From assembly GCA_947471745.1 (NCBI GenBank), contig CANJKZ010000172.1, positions 3,517,001 through 3,581,000 of the forward strand: 64,000 bases of DNA, read 5' to 3'. Shown one piece after another: positions 26,968-39,287 of this stretch (positions are counted from its first letter, which is position 1; each line of letters starts with the position of its first letter). The position numbers and the translations under genes were made by a program. The notes beneath the pieces were generated by a model. That model saw nothing but the letters and a program-made list of their open reading frames with translations. It did no database searches and was not told the DNA's origin. This DNA is from Closterium sp. Naga37s-1 (lineage: Eukaryota; Streptophyta; Zygnematophyceae; Desmidiales; Closteriaceae).

Positions 26968-29900
26968 TCACACGTGACACGTGTCAGCTGGCATGGCATT
27001 GAGGTTGAAGGAGTGGAGAGCAGGCAACAAGGCTGGCAAGAGACAGTGGGTGGGGCGGTGGTGGGAGTAGGGCTATGCTGCTTGCACTGCTGCCAGGGAT
27101 GAGTAGTCGTATTGCTCTGGCGTGGGGAGACGTGGTGGGGGATTTTGGGGGGAAGGGGAAGGATGAGCAGACGAGGAGTGAGAGAGGAGAGGAGAAGAGA
27201 GCAGAGCAGAGCAGAGCAAAGCAGAGCAGAGCAGGGCAGGGCCGAGCAGGGGAGAGAGAGCACAGGGGAGGACAACAGAGTAGAGGGGAAGAAACGAGGT
27301 AAGGTTCAGGGGTAAAGAAAGCAGCACATGGGTGACAAGCTACCGTTTGGAAACGCTCACAGCTCTTGCCACTCACACCCCTCGCCACTCCAATCCCCCC
27401 CCACTCACTGCTGCCCGTGGTGCAGGAAGCAGAGCCGAGGTTGGCCCAGTCAGAGGAGGCGACGCAGCCCTTGAGGCAGGCGACGGTGTAGGGCGCGGTG
27501 CTGCTGGCGTGGTAGTGGTAGAACAAAGGCTCGCCTGCACTGCCGTCCCCCACGTGCCCCCCGCACTCGTCCACTCCCGAGGGCAGCTCCCCCCCTGCTC
27601 CGCGCGGGCCGTAGAGCGGAATGCCGTCCGCCAGGAAGCCCAGCAGCGGGGAGTGCTCGCCGGGGGTGTCCTGCCAGAAGGAGGCGCTGCGATGGGTGCG
27701 GAGGGGGAGAGGGAAAGATGTGAGTGCATAGGAATCCCTAGTGATGTCATGGGAACGAATGGCATGAAGCAAGGATGCATGGACGGCTCAAGGCACGGTT
27801 CGGTGTGGAAGGAGCCAAGGAAGCAGCACGTGCACCGCAGTGGGGAGACGAAAACATTGACTGGCAGCAACGTGTGACTGGCAGCGGAGCAGGCATGGGA
27901 GCAAGCATGGGAGCAGGCATGGGAGCAGGCATGGGAGCCGGCTTGGGAGCAGGAATGGGAGCAGGCATGGGAGCAGGCATGGAAGCAGGAACGGAAGTAG
28001 GCATGGGAGCAGGCATGAGGTATTAACGCACGAGCAGAGCTGGAAGTCGGTGGTGCGAGAGGCAGAGATGGCAGAGGGGTTGGCGACGCCAGGCGCGACG
28101 TGGTAGTGGTACTGGCCGAAGGGAGACGGGTGCCCCCCACACGTGTCAAAGCTCGGCCCCTCGTACTTCAACGAGTCCCGCCCCAGCGCGTCGCATGCAC
28201 TGCGGGCAGGAGGGCAGGGTGGGACACAAGGGGATGAGGGGTGAGTGAGTGAGGGGGGATGCAGTGGCACACTGCACAGCGAGAGAGAAGGTAGGTAGCT
28301 GGCAAGAGGATGGGACAGAGGAGTGGACGCTGGAAGGGAACGGCAATGGTGAGTGCAGCTAGTGATTTATGCTGGCCATGCCCATTCCCCCATGCCATAA
28401 GCCGATTGATCCTTCTCACAAGCCAAGTGCCATCAACGGCCCACCATCCTCACTCTCCCCTGCCCCTCCCCCTCTCTCCCCTGCACCTCCCCCTCTCTCC
28501 CCTGCACCTCCCCCTCTCTCCCCTGCACCTCCCCCTCTCTCCCCTGCACCTCCCCCTCTCTCCCCTGCACCTTCCCCTCTCTCCCCTGCCCCTCCCCCTC
28601 TCTCCCCTGCACCTCCCCCTCTCTCCCCTGCCCCTCCCCCTCTCTCCCCTGCACCTCCCCCTCTCTCCCCTGCCCCTCCCCCTCTCTCCCCTGCACCTCC
28701 CCCTCTCCCCTGCACCTCCCCCTCTCTCCCCTGCCCCTCCCCCTCTCTCCCCTGCACCTCCCCCTCTCGCCCCTGCCCCTCCCCCTCTCTCCCCTGCACC
28801 TCCCCCTCTCTCCCCTGCACCTCCCCCCTCCCCATCACCCTCCCCCTGCTGCCCACCACCATCCCTCACTCTCGCTCTCCCTACCCCCTCTCCCCTGCCC
28901 CTCCTCCGCGCCCACCTGTAGAAGGGCACGCCGTTGAGGGCAAAGCCGATGGGCCCCATCTTGCAGCCGCCCACGGAGACAGGGATGGCGGAGGTGGCGA
29001 GTGTGGGGGCGAGCGGCACAGCCAAGGAGAGAGTCTGCTGCACTGGCGTGTTCACCGTGCCCCCAACTCGCCACTCGTATCCCGGACACCCGTTGCTTGC
29101 CATCACCCTGCCATGGGGTTTAAGGTTTAGGCAATGGGGCCGGAGGAACAAAGGGGGAGCAGCGCAGGGGCGCAGGGGGGGCAGGGGCGAGCAGCGCAGG
29201 GTGGGCAGGGGCGAGCAGCGCAGGGGGGAGACGGAAGGACAGGCACGAAGGGAAGTGATGAGTATGCCTTGAGTGTGCATAAAGCGGTTATGAAGCTAGG
29301 AGGGAAGGAGTATGGCACGCAGAGCGGGTGGGCGCACCTCTTGCCATTGCTGCTCGTGAGCTTGGCGCTCCTGCTGCTGCTGCTGTTGCCACATGCACTC
29401 CCACCCGATGACCCGCCGCCCATGCCTCCCCCGCCCATGCCTCCTCCGCCCATGCCCCCTCCGCCCATGCCCCCTCCGCCCATGCCCCCTCCGCCCATGC
29501 CTCCCCCGCCCATGCCCCCTCCGCCCATGCCCCCTCCGCCCATGCCTCCTCCGCCCATGCCCCCTCCGCCCATGCCTATCCCGCCCATGCCTCCTCCGCC
29601 CATGCCTCCCCCGCCCATGCCTCCTCCGCCCATGCCCCCTCCGCCCATGCCTCCTCCGCCCATGCCCCCTCCGCCCATGCCCCCTCCGCCCATGCCTCCC
29701 CCGCCCATGCCCCCTCCGCCCATGCCCCCTCCGCCCATGCCTCCTCCGCCCATGCCCCCTCCGCCCATGCCTATCCCGCCCATGCCTCCTCCGCCCATGC
29801 CTCCTCCGCCCATGCCTCCTCCACCCATGCCTCCTCCACCCATGCCCCCTCCGCTTATGCCTCCTTCGCCCATGCCCCCTCCGCCCATGCCTACCCCGCC

Positions 29901-30476
29901 CATGCCCCCTCCGCCCATGCCTCCTCCGCCCATGCCTCCTCCGCCCATGCCTCCTCCGCCCATGCCTCCCCCAACCATGCCTCCTCCGCCCATGCCTCCC
30001 CCGCCCATGTCTCCTCCGCCCATGCCTGGTCCTCCGCCCATGCCTGGTCCGCCCATGCCTGGTCCTCCGCCCATGCCTCCTCCGCCCATGCCTGCTCCGC
30101 CCATGCCTCGTCCGCCCATGCCTCCTCCGCCCATGCCTCCCCCCCCCAAGCCTCCTCCGCCCATGTCTCCTCCGCCCGTGCTACTCGGTTGTCCGCTCAT
30201 TCCGCCACCTCCTTGCGAGCCAAACCCGCCCTGCCCGCTCTGCCCGCCGCTCGTCGCGCCACTTCCCCCAGCGCCGCCGGTCCCGGGGGGGCGGAAGTAG
30301 GACCAGATGCCGCTTGTCCCCGACCCTCCCACCAAGCCGCCGAGCCTTCCCCCGAAACGCGGAAGGCCGAACGAGCGCGCATTGCACGCGGCGTGATCGA
30401 TGCGCGCGAAGCAGAGGAGCGCGACGAGCGCGAGTGCGGGGACGAGGCAGGACGAGGCGCGGCGAGGAGGCAACAT
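26968..30476 (-). CDS. YHYH-domain secreted protein with long Gly-Gly-Met repeat
   Basis: Minus-strand exons in order: 30476-29338, 29107-28916, 28199-28032, 27686-27409, 27032-26968; GT-AG and phases agree (613 aa). ATG at 30476 gives a signal peptide (LVPALALVALLCF). Exon 1 then encodes ~250 residues of GGGMGG-type repeats. Exons 2-4 carry the YHYH domain: GCKMGPIGFALNGVPFY, then CGGHPSPFGQYHYHVAPG, then ADGIPLYGPRG, VDECGGHVGD and FYHYHASS. The many Cys and His residues suit an extracellular, disulfide-bonded, perhaps metal-binding fold; the biochemical role of YHYH proteins is not known to me. Exon 5 (ending PADTCHV) is the least certain. Convergent with the monooxygenase gene and also secreted. 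Confidence 0.8.
27890..28018. repeat. 12-bp (gcatgggagcag) tandem repeat in YHYH intron 3
   Basis: Ten or so imperfect copies of a 12-bp unit within the intron between exons 3 and 4. The next intron (27033-27408) also has a run of gcagagcagagca repeats at 27195-27250. Confidence 0.9.
28440..28830. repeat. Pyrimidine-rich ctctcccctgcacctcccc repeat in YHYH intron 2
   Basis: About 20 copies of an 18-bp CT-rich unit alternating gcacct/gcccct fill the intron 28200-28915. Since the gene is on the minus strand, the transcribed RNA is G/A-rich here. The long open frames across it are artefacts of the repeat. Confidence 0.92.
29418..30165 (-). repeat. 15-bp coding minisatellite (Gly-Gly-Gly-Met-Gly)
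   Basis: Around 50 tandem copies of cccatgcctcctccg with synonymous variants, in frame in YHYH exon 1, coding for (G)GGMGG. Most differences are third-position changes (cct/ccc), so the amino-acid pattern is kept. Confidence 0.93.
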
Positions 30477-31731
30477 GGCGGGCGGCACGTAACGTTGAAA
30501 GGTTCGCGTGTAACTAGAAATAGTTCAGCGGCGTGTCGAGGATGCGACGAATCGAACCACTGCCAGTGGTTCAGGGTCACTGGATACACACCTGAGGGCG
30601 CGAGTCGAATGCGAAGAGGAGATGCGAGTGGGAGTGGCGAAGAGGGAAACGAGCCACAGATTTCGGTGGCGCAAAAGCGGCGACGGCGACGGCGGTTCGA
30701 GTGGGAGCCGACGAGGCAATGCTGCTGGGATGGCCAAGGAGGTTCGACCGCCGCGGCGTGGAAAGGTGTCTGAGGCAAGCGCTGCACTGGGTAATGCGTC
30801 GGGCGAGCTCGCTATTTGTACTTCGGTTGCCATCGCCTTTGCTGCCACTAGGAGAAATCTTTGTTTGACTATCGGATGGCGAGGAGGATTTGGGGGTCAA
30901 CGCGAATCCAGTCAACGTAGAGGGGGTCGGAAGGAGGAGGAGAAAATACTGGAAAGTCGGCGCGGCACTGTTGAGTGTCGCTTGGGGGTGAGCGAGTCAG
31001 CGTCGTGGTCAAAGTGCTTGTAGTGAAATACAATGCAGAATAAAGTAGAACGCTGAGAAAAGTATTAGCTCAGCTTCATGCCACACACCTTCACACATAA
31101 ATTGTCTGGTTTTCTATGCATGACATCAAATTATAGCTAATTTTGGCATGGAAATAAAACTACATCTGAATTTTAGAAAAAAAAATCATAATCCCTTGAT
31201 TTTTTAATAATGATATAAATATGATACTACCAGAGATTACACTGAATGCATACCATTCAGAAAAAAAAATATTGAATTAAAAGGTTAATCCATGAACACC
31301 TTGAATTATATTCTTTCTGTCCTACCACTTTTGTACTTGTTATCTTTACACAGTTATGCCCAGCACTTATCAGACTTTCACATGCTTGGTAGGAGATACT
31401 GGTCTGTATCGCGTACATTTTGTTAATTTGAATTTTGAAGTTCTGGTCCCATCCCGAAGGAACGTGCCGTGATTCGTTTGACTCGCGCTGCGGCTGAACC
31501 TCTCCACCACGATGTCCCCACGAAATTCGGCTCTTCGCTTCCTCCCACCATTCCCATGGCTTATTCAAAATCGAAGCAGGCCACCCAACCATACTCTCAA
31601 TTGTCCCTAGTCAGTACCACACAAAGCATAGTACCGACCCAGCTTATTGCCATTGTCCTGATTTAGCATACTTACTTACCCCTGTCTTTGCCTTCGAGAC
31701 GTTCTAACCCACCACTCAAGTCAAATTCACG
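30477..31731. promoter_or_regulatory. Intergenic region between two divergent genes
   Basis: Separates the YHYH gene (minus) from the acidic-protein gene (plus) and presumably holds both promoters. GC-rich near the YHYH start, markedly A/T-rich at 31040-31320. Short open frames occur at 30525-30848 (minus) and 30622-31023 (plus), but nothing supports them as genes. No clear core-promoter motif was identified. Confidence 0.5.
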
Positions 31732-34700
31732 ATGAAGCGAAAGCAACCATCGAAACTTTCGGGCAAAACCGGTTCCGCGGCACCTCTTAATGTGGACACG
31801 CGTCCACTAAAGCAAATGGCCGGCAAAGGCCCTCTTAGGCGAATCACGGACCTCGACGAGCTCGGCCCCGGCGCGACGCGACTCACGGCCGAAGTACTCT
31901 ACGGCGACGCGTTGCGGACGTTCGTGAGCGATGTGGAGCGGCTGGTGGGCACTGCCGGCGAGGGAGTAGCGGTGGCGCCACCGGCGGCGACGGCAGCGGC
32001 TGCGGCGGCGGGAGGAGGAGGAAGCGCAGCACGGGAGGCGTTCGCGCCGCTGTCCGGCGGGAGGCTGTCGTCCGACGTCACTCCGACAGACGCGCTCGCG
32101 CTGGTGGCTGTGGAGCTCGATGCGCGGGAGTCGCCCTTGTTCATGGTGGGTCGACGACTGGGCAGACATCATACTCGACGTTTATGATCATTCTCGGTGT
32201 GACGACTGGATCTGAAAAAAAACCGACCGACGTGACATTGACACGCCGGACGTCCAATTCGATTGTAGAAAAGGGCGCTCTGGCAGTAGCCAGCTTCCAC
32301 TTGCCTTTAGAAGACTCCTCCAGTACTTTCGAAGGCACAGCACCTGTAGGAGGCCCGCTTTCCCTGTTTTGCTCACTTCAATCCTCTCCTCCCGCTTCGT
32401 CATCCCCCACCCTCTCTCTCAGGAGCTTCACAATAAGCTGCGCCTCGCGCCACGTCCCCTAGTCAAGCAGCTGCGCCGGCTCTCCCCGAGCGCCGTGCGC
32501 CTCCTCGCCGCTCTTCTCCGCGTCCCCGCGTCCCTCTCCGCGCACCTTGCGACTCTCCTCCACGACTCCCCCAGCCCCGCGGAAGCCGCCGCCGCCGCAT
32601 CATCTCCCACTCAGATTCTCACACGCGCTTCCGCCGCCTTGGACCATCCAGTAACCGCACGACCCACCGCGAGCCCGGTCCCACCAACAGCGGCAGCGGA
32701 AGACTCCGCGGAAGCCGCGCGGGAGCAGCGCGCGAGTCGTGCGCGCGCGGGGAGCAGCAGCAGCAGCAGCAGCAGCGGGTCGAGCGGCCGCGGCGCCGCG
32801 GCCTTAGTGGCTTCTGACAAGGAACGGGACAAGGCGGAAAAGTTCTCGCTGATATCGCGCATCGTAGCGTCACCGGTATGGATCAACGCAGCAAGCAGCC
32901 GCCGCAACCGCCGCAACCAGGGCGCCAGCGGGAAGAGTCCCGCTTGCGGCACCATCCCCCCCGTCGCCCATGGTAACACCTCCAGCAACCCCAAGACTCC
33001 CAGTCACCGCAGAGTTACCAACGGCCCCGGAACGACGAGTCACGGGCTGGAGCTTGCGCACGCTGAGTGCGCCGCCGTTGCCCATGCTAGTAACACCTCC
33101 AGCAATCCCAAGTCTCCCAGTAACCGCAGCGATACCAACAGCCCCGCCTCGAAGGGTCACGGGCTGGAGCTTGCGCAGGTTGACGGCGCCGCGACTGACG
33201 GTGACGGGGTGGAGGGGCAAGAGACTGACGGGACTGCGCGGGGGGAGCAGGACGGGGGAAGCGGGAACGAAGGAAAGACACGTTCGAAGCGCACGTGGAG
33301 GGAAGGAGAGGCTGCAGGAACGCAGGTGGCGGTTCCGCCCTGTGGTGGTGCTACTGGCGGTGCCGGCACGCGATGCACGCGCAAGCGGCAGAAGCGCGTG
33401 AAGCTCGCGATCGTGCCGCAGCTCTCGCAATCGCTGGCGAAAGCGGCGAAGGCGGAGGAACTCGAGGAAAATGTCGGAATCGCGATGGAAGCGTGCGGTG
33501 GTGTGGTTGACTTGGGGTTGAGCGCACCAGCGGTAATCGAACAGGAGGTGATAGAACTTGAAACAGCAGACGACGCCTCTACTATCCAACCTGCTATTCT
33601 CACCGCGGCGGAAGGAAGCGCGGAGGGAAGCGCGGAGGGAAGCGCGGAAGGAAGCGCGGAAGGAAGCACGGAAGCAGCGTCGGCACAGGCGGTGGTGGCG
33701 GCAGCAGCGCATGAAACCGAAGGCCGCGCGAGTACCGGGGAAGCAGAGGCGCGCGGGAAAGCGTGGGAAGGCGCGCGAGAAGGCGCCCGGGGAACGTCGC
33801 TCAGTGCCCCTGCGGAAGATGCGCGGAAGGACGGAGATAAATTCGCGGCTGGGGGGACTTGCGCGGAGAGTGTGCGCGCAGAGGAGGCGGAGAAGGAGCG
33901 GGAGCAGGCGGAAGATGCGACAGAAGGCGGTGCGGAGGCGGAGGGTAACGGAGAGTCTCCGCAGGCGTGCGCGGACGGGATGGCGGGAGATGAGGTGGCG
34001 ATTGGCGCGCACGCGCACGAAAGTGACAGGCGCGATCTCGGAGGCATGGCGCAAGGGAAAGTAATGGAGGAGGGGGGAGAGATGGCGGAGGGGGTATTGG
34101 CGGTGGAGGGGGAAGTGGTGGCGGTGGGGGTTGGGGACGGTAACGAGGAGCGCGTGCAAGGGATAACAGTGAGAGATATGGCGGGTGAGGGGGAGGGGGA
34201 CGCGGAGATAGGAGAGCGGAAACGGGGAATGGCGGACGGAGATTGCGCCCATGCGGGCGTTGGCGGAAGCTTTGGCGGGGAAGGCGGAGGTTTTGGGGGA
34301 AACTGCAAGGGCAGGGGGGGAGCGCATGGGGCTATTGCAGCGGATGCGGAAAATGGAGAGGGCGCAGCGCAAGAGCAAGGGAGTGCAGATGGGGTTTGCG
34401 AGAATGAGGAGGAAGGGAGCAGAGGGGATGTGCGCCTGCAAGGGGGAGAAAAAGCAGAGGCCATGGACGATAAGGGGGTGTTGGATGCGGTGGAGAGGCG
34501 TAAGGGGGAGCGGAGTGACAGAACAGACGAGGAAACGGGGAGGGTTACAGCTGTAGAGGAAAGAGAGGGGGTGATGGGGGAAAGGGGAGGTGTGGGGGAG
34601 AGTGGGAGCGGGTGTGAACATGCGAGGAAGGAAGAGGACGATGAGTCAAGTGGGTGTGAGTCCAGTGGCGACGGAAGCGAAACCAAGGTTGAAGGAGTGA

Positions 34701-37700
34701 ATGGTAAGAGGAGGGACGGTGGTTGTGAAGGGGTGGGTGGTGAGAGGAGGGACAGTGGCTGTGAGGGAGTGAATGAGAGTGAGAGCGAGGGTGAGACAGC
34801 TTGTTCGGGGCTTGGTGGCGACAAGAGGAGTGAGGAGAAGGTGGTGACTTCCAAGGGCCTTTTGAGCGCAAGGGCTTCTGAGGAAGGTGCTTCTGAGGAA
34901 GGGTTATCTGGGGAAGGTGCATCTGGGGAAGGTGCATCTGGCACTGCTGGTACTGATGAAGGTATTCCAGGTTCAGCCACGTTTGGCGATTCTGATTCGG
35001 ACGAATCTTTCTTCAGTGCTCCTGAAACACCTGAAGTGTTGGAAGCACCTGAGGAGCTGAAAGCACTTGAAGTGCTGAAAGCACCTGGAGTGCTGAAAGC
35101 ACCTGACGTGCTGAAAGCACCTGAAGTGCCTGGAGCACCTGAATTGCTGAAAGCACCTGAAGTGGTGGGAACACCTGAAGTGCTGGGAGCACCTGAATTG
35201 CTGAAAGCACCTGACGTGCTGACAGTACATGAAGTGCTAGGAGCACCTGAATTGCTGAAAGCACCTGAAATGCCGACAGCACCTGAAGTGCTGGGAGCAC
35301 CTGAATTGCTGAAAGCACCTGAAATGCTGACAGCACCTGAAGCGCTGGAAGCACATGAAGTGCAGAAAGCACCACAGACATCCTGCCTCACCAAAACTCC
35401 CGAACCAGCAGAACCAACTGAAGTGCCTGGAGCACCTGATAATGGCAATGCGGGGGAAGCAAAAACTATGGAAGCAGAGGTGGGGGGAGCAAAGGTGGTG
35501 GAAGAAATGGTGCGGGAATCAGTAGCAGGGGAAGCCGAGGCGGGCGAAGAAGAGGTGGGGAAAGCAGAAATGAGGGAAGCCGAGGCGGGGGAAGCAAAGG
35601 TAGGGGAAGCAGAGACGGCGGAAGAAGAGGAGGGGGAATCAAAGAGCGTAGAATCAAAGGCGGGGAAAGTGGAGATGGGGGAAGTAGAGGCAGCGGAAGT
35701 AGAGGACGGGAAAGGAGATTCAGGGGGAGCAAAGGCTAGGGAAGTAGAGATGGGGGGAGTAAAGGCGGCGGAAGAAGAAGAGGGGGAAGCAGAGGCGGGC
35801 GAAGGAAAGGGAGAGGTGGGGGAAGTAGAGATGGGGGAAGTAGAGGCGACGGAAGAAGAAGAGGGGGAAGCAGAGGGGGGAGACGCAAAGGCAGGGGAAA
35901 TAGAGATGGGGGAAGTAGAGGCGGCCGAAGAGAAGGCGAAGGAAACAGAGGTCGGGGGGTTAATAGCGGGGAAAGCAGAGGCGGAGGAAGCAATAACGGG
36001 GGTAGCAAAGGGGAGGGATACAGAGCCTGGGAAAGCAGAGGAGGGGGAATTGGAGGCGGATGAAGCAGAGGCGGGGGAAATAGAGGAGGGGGAAGTGGAG
36101 GTGGGGGAAGCAGGGGCGGGGGAAATAGAGGAGGGGGAAGAAGAGGAGGGGGAAGTGGAAGTGGCGGAAGCAGAGGCGGGGGAAATAGAGGAGGGGGAAG
36201 AAGAGGAGGGGGAAGTGGAGGTGGGGGAAGCAGAGGCGGCGGAGGAAGATGAATGGGAATTAGAGGTGGTCAGAACAGAGGCGGGAAAAGCAGAAACGGG
36301 GGAAGCAGTGGAAGGGGAAACAGAGGAGGGGGGAGCAAAGGTGGGGGAAGCAAAAATGGGGGAAGAAGAGGCGGAGGAAACAGAGGAGGGGGAAGTAAAG
36401 TTTGGGGAAGCAGAGCCGGAGGAAGCAGAATTGGGGGAAGCAGTGGTGGTGGAAACAGTTGTCGAGGAGGGGGAAGCGGGGGCGGGGGAAGCAGAGGCGG
36501 AAGAAATAGAGGAGGGGGAAGTAGAGGAGGAGGAAGCAGAAACGGGGGAAGCAGAGGAGGGGGGAGCAGAGGAGGAGGGAGCAGAGGAGGGGGAAGCAGA
36601 GGAGGGGGAAGCAGAGGAGGGGGAAGCAGAGGAGGGAGAAGTAGAGATGGGGGAAGCAGAGGCAAAGGAAATTGAAGAGTGGGAAGCAGAGGAAGGAGAA
36701 TCAGAAGTGGGGGAAGCAGGGGTGGAATGGGTGGAGGTAGCAGTGCAGCAGATGAATGTCACACATGCTGCATGGCTCAAGGGCGCATGGCTCAGAAGTA
36801 TTCCCTATGGCCTGAATGTGCATGGTAGTGGTGGATGTGGTGGCGGTAGCTGCTGCATGTTCCACAGTGCTCCCGAACCTGCTGCTGCACCCAAACCTGT
36901 TACCACTCATGAGGTTACTGCCACTCCCGAACCTGCTGCTGCTCCCGAACCTGTTGCCATTCTTATTCCCACCCCCAAAGCTGCTGCCGCACCTAAACCT
37001 GTTACCACTCACGAGCTTATTGCCACTCCTGAACCTGCTGCTGCTCCCGAACCCTATTATGCTTTTCCTGAAGCTGATACTATTCCTCAAGATGTTGCTC
37101 CTCCTGAAGCTGCTGCTCCTGTTTCCACCACTGACACAATCCCTGATGCTTGTGCATTGCCCCGAGCTCTTACAAGTCAGGAAGCTGCTAGTTCTCCTGA
37201 AGCTGATACTAGTTTCAAACAAGTTGCTGTTCCTGAAGCTGCTAATATTTCGGAAGCTGCAACTGTCTCAGAAGCTGCAATTACTCCAGAAGATGCTACA
37301 GGCGCTGAAGCTGATGCTGTTGCTGCTGCTTCTGCTTGTGATGCAACGGTGACTGGTTCTACCTATGCCACGGATGCTGCTGCATCCCCTGCAGCAGACA
37401 CTACAGCAGTTGTTCCAGTAGATGCTCATGCTGATGTTAATGCCAACGCTGATGCTGATGCTGATTCTGATGCTGCTACCGCTAGTGCTGCTGCTGCTGT
37501 TTCCGCTGCTGCTGCTGCTGCTGGTCCTGGTGGTAATCGTAGTGCTGGTGGTGGTGCTGATGCTGCCGATGGTGCTGCTGATGGTGCTGCTGATGGTGCT
37601 GCTGATGGTGCTGCTGATGGTGCTGCTGATGGTGCTGCTGATGCCATGGAGATAGATGCAGAGGAGGGCTGTGAAGAAATGGATGAGCACAAACAGGTGG

Positions 37701-38365
37701 ACGAAGGTGCTCGAAATGGGGAACAAGCAAGCAAGGATGAAGCTATTGCCGCTGGTGGTGCTGCTGTTGCTGATGCTGCTGATGCTGCCGCAGATGCTGC
37801 TGATGGTGCTGATGGTGCTGCTGATGGTTCTGCTGATGCTGCTTCTGGTGGTGCTGATGCTGCTGATGTTACTGCTGATGGTGCTGCTGCCATGGATGAT
37901 GCTACATCAAAAGAAGGTGATGAAGAGCATACAGCCAGCAGATGTCAAGCACATAGCGGGGGGCAGGCGCGTCCAAACGGACAGCCTTCACACGGAGATT
38001 CTGGACTCAGGGTGTGTTCGCATGCGGAGCGTGCAGACGTTGATCAGCAAAGGAATGTCAACTCTGATTCAGCGCGTGCAGCTGTCAGGGGACTGCTACA
38101 GAACCACCTGACAGTAGTGCTGGAACCTGCCCTGGGCCTAGCCGACGCTGATGCAGGCACACAGGATGGACTTACGGGAGATAAGCCATGTGTTATCGGT
38201 GCGCAGGGGTTGGTTGGGAGTGTGGCTCAACGGGAGGCAAGTGGGGTGGGGTTCATGGAGTGGTGGGAGGAAATGGAGGAGGAGGAGCAGCAGGTGGAGG
38301 CTTACAAGATGGCCATGGAGGCTGTGTGGTCAAACAAAGGATGGTCGATGCTCGTTAGGGGGTAG
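31732..38365 (+). CDS. Very large acidic low-complexity protein, function unknown
   Basis: Two exons: 31732-32145 and 32423-38365 (GT-AG, phase 0), about 2118 aa. I do not recognise it. Exon 1 starts MKRKQPSKLSGK, basic, then RRITDLDELGPGATRL. Exon 2 opens with a Leu/Arg-rich segment likely to be helical (ELHNKLRLAPRPLVKQLRRL, AVRLLAALLRVPASL). Then follow Ser/Gly/Arg-rich stretches, GSAEGSAE repeats (33610-33670), KAPEVLGAPELL repeats (35035-35380), a Glu-rich region of EEGEVEVGEAEAGE type (35450-36720), Ala/Pro/Thr-rich segments and DGAADGAA repeats (37560-37645). It ends FMEWWEEMEEEEQQVEAYKM and MLVRG. No signal peptide or membrane segment; a nuclear location is only a guess. Further introns cannot be excluded. 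Confidence 0.72.
35450..36720 (+). repeat. 1.27-kb nearly pure purine tract coding Glu-rich repeats
   Basis: Built from variants of gaagcagaggcgggggaa and gaggagggggaagtggag. The coding strand is almost only A and G, the frame stays open on both strands, and the protein is Glu/Gly/Ala/Val. Confidence 0.92.
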
Positions 38366-38899
38366 TGTCTCTGAACTATACTGATTGAATGAAATTTGAT
38401 TGTAATCTTTTTCTTTTTTTCCTAGCCTTGTTGCGTCATCCTCGCTCGCTCAATTGCACAACAATCATCAACATTCTTCATGAAAGCTTTACAAGTACGG
38501 TATGAATATGTGGTAGAAAACTAGCCAGATGCAACGTGTCGCTTTGTTGTGGAGTGATTGAGGACAGGGCCTTTGCTCAGAGTTCTAAAGGAACAATGTG
38601 TGTGGTGGGGAGAAATGAATATCGAAGGTGCTTGCTACTCAAATGACACTACAAGTGAAGGACTACGCATAGTGACGATATTCATGCAGGACCCTATGTA
38701 GACGGGCCACGGGGACCTGAAAAGTACACGACGGGAACGGGTTGGTTGGCACGCAAAGTCTACCGTAAAGGTGGGGCGGGTTAGCATCAGGATCGAAGGA
38801 ATCATGTCAAGCTTGTCGCTTCAATAATCGGGATGTCGTCCTGCTCCTCTCCTCCTCACCTGCTCCTCTGCCTCCTCATCAACACGTTGATGAATGCCT
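38366..38899. other. Intergenic, nothing recognised
   Basis: 3' flank of the acidic-protein gene; T-rich just after the stop, then mixed sequence without a supportable gene or RNA. Confidence 0.4.
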
Positions 38900-38901
38900 T
38901 A

Positions 38902-39287
38902 AAGCTCGCGTCTCATATTTCTGCCATCCAACCAAGTGTTAAACGGTTGGAATCCGGTAACAGCAGAGTTTGTCGCAAAGCACACCAAAGCAAGGGGTGG
39001 TTTGGGAAAGTTGGCTGTCGCACACTTCCCCGTGCACACCAAGTGTTAACAACTCTCGAAAATATGAGACTCTGAACTCAACGTTGACAGAACCCGGGAC
39101 CAAACCTGTCCCCCTTGGCTCGTTTTCCAACCAAACCAACCCACCCTGGTTTGTTTTGGCCTCGACTGTTTGGGAGTTCGCTGTGTTTTTTTCACCCACT
39201 CGTCAAATAATTCGTCATTCGTTACCCAATCACAGACGGGAAAACCCAACCAAGTGTTAAAAGGTTGGAAATCTGAGACGCGAGCTT
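38902..39287. mobile_element. MITE-like element, 386 bp, TA duplication
   Basis: Terminal inverted repeats of 20 bp (AAGCTCGCGTCTCATATTTC at 38902-38921 and its reverse complement with one mismatch at 39268-39287) flanked on both sides by TA (38900-38901, 39288-39289). This is the pattern of Tc1/mariner-type non-autonomous elements. Both ends also carry ccaaccaagtgttaaa.ggttgga (38928 and 39247), itself a small inverted repeat. No transposase frame. Confidence 0.7.

Noticed and set aside
28416-28921. Long open frames on both strands across the CT-rich repeat
   Set aside because: An 18-bp repeat without stops keeps several frames open; the region is an intron of the YHYH gene with good splice sites.
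29134-30300. 388-codon plus-strand Pro-Met-Pro frame
   Set aside because: Opposite strand of the GGM-coding minisatellite.
30525-30848. 107-codon minus-strand frame upstream of the YHYH gene
   Set aside because: No domain, no splice link to the gene, overlaps another open frame on the plus strand in GC-rich DNA.
33157-36780. 1207-codon open frame on the minus strand
   Set aside because: It mirrors the purine-rich repeats of the plus-strand gene; its Ser/Ala/Pro composition follows from the repeats and it has no domain.
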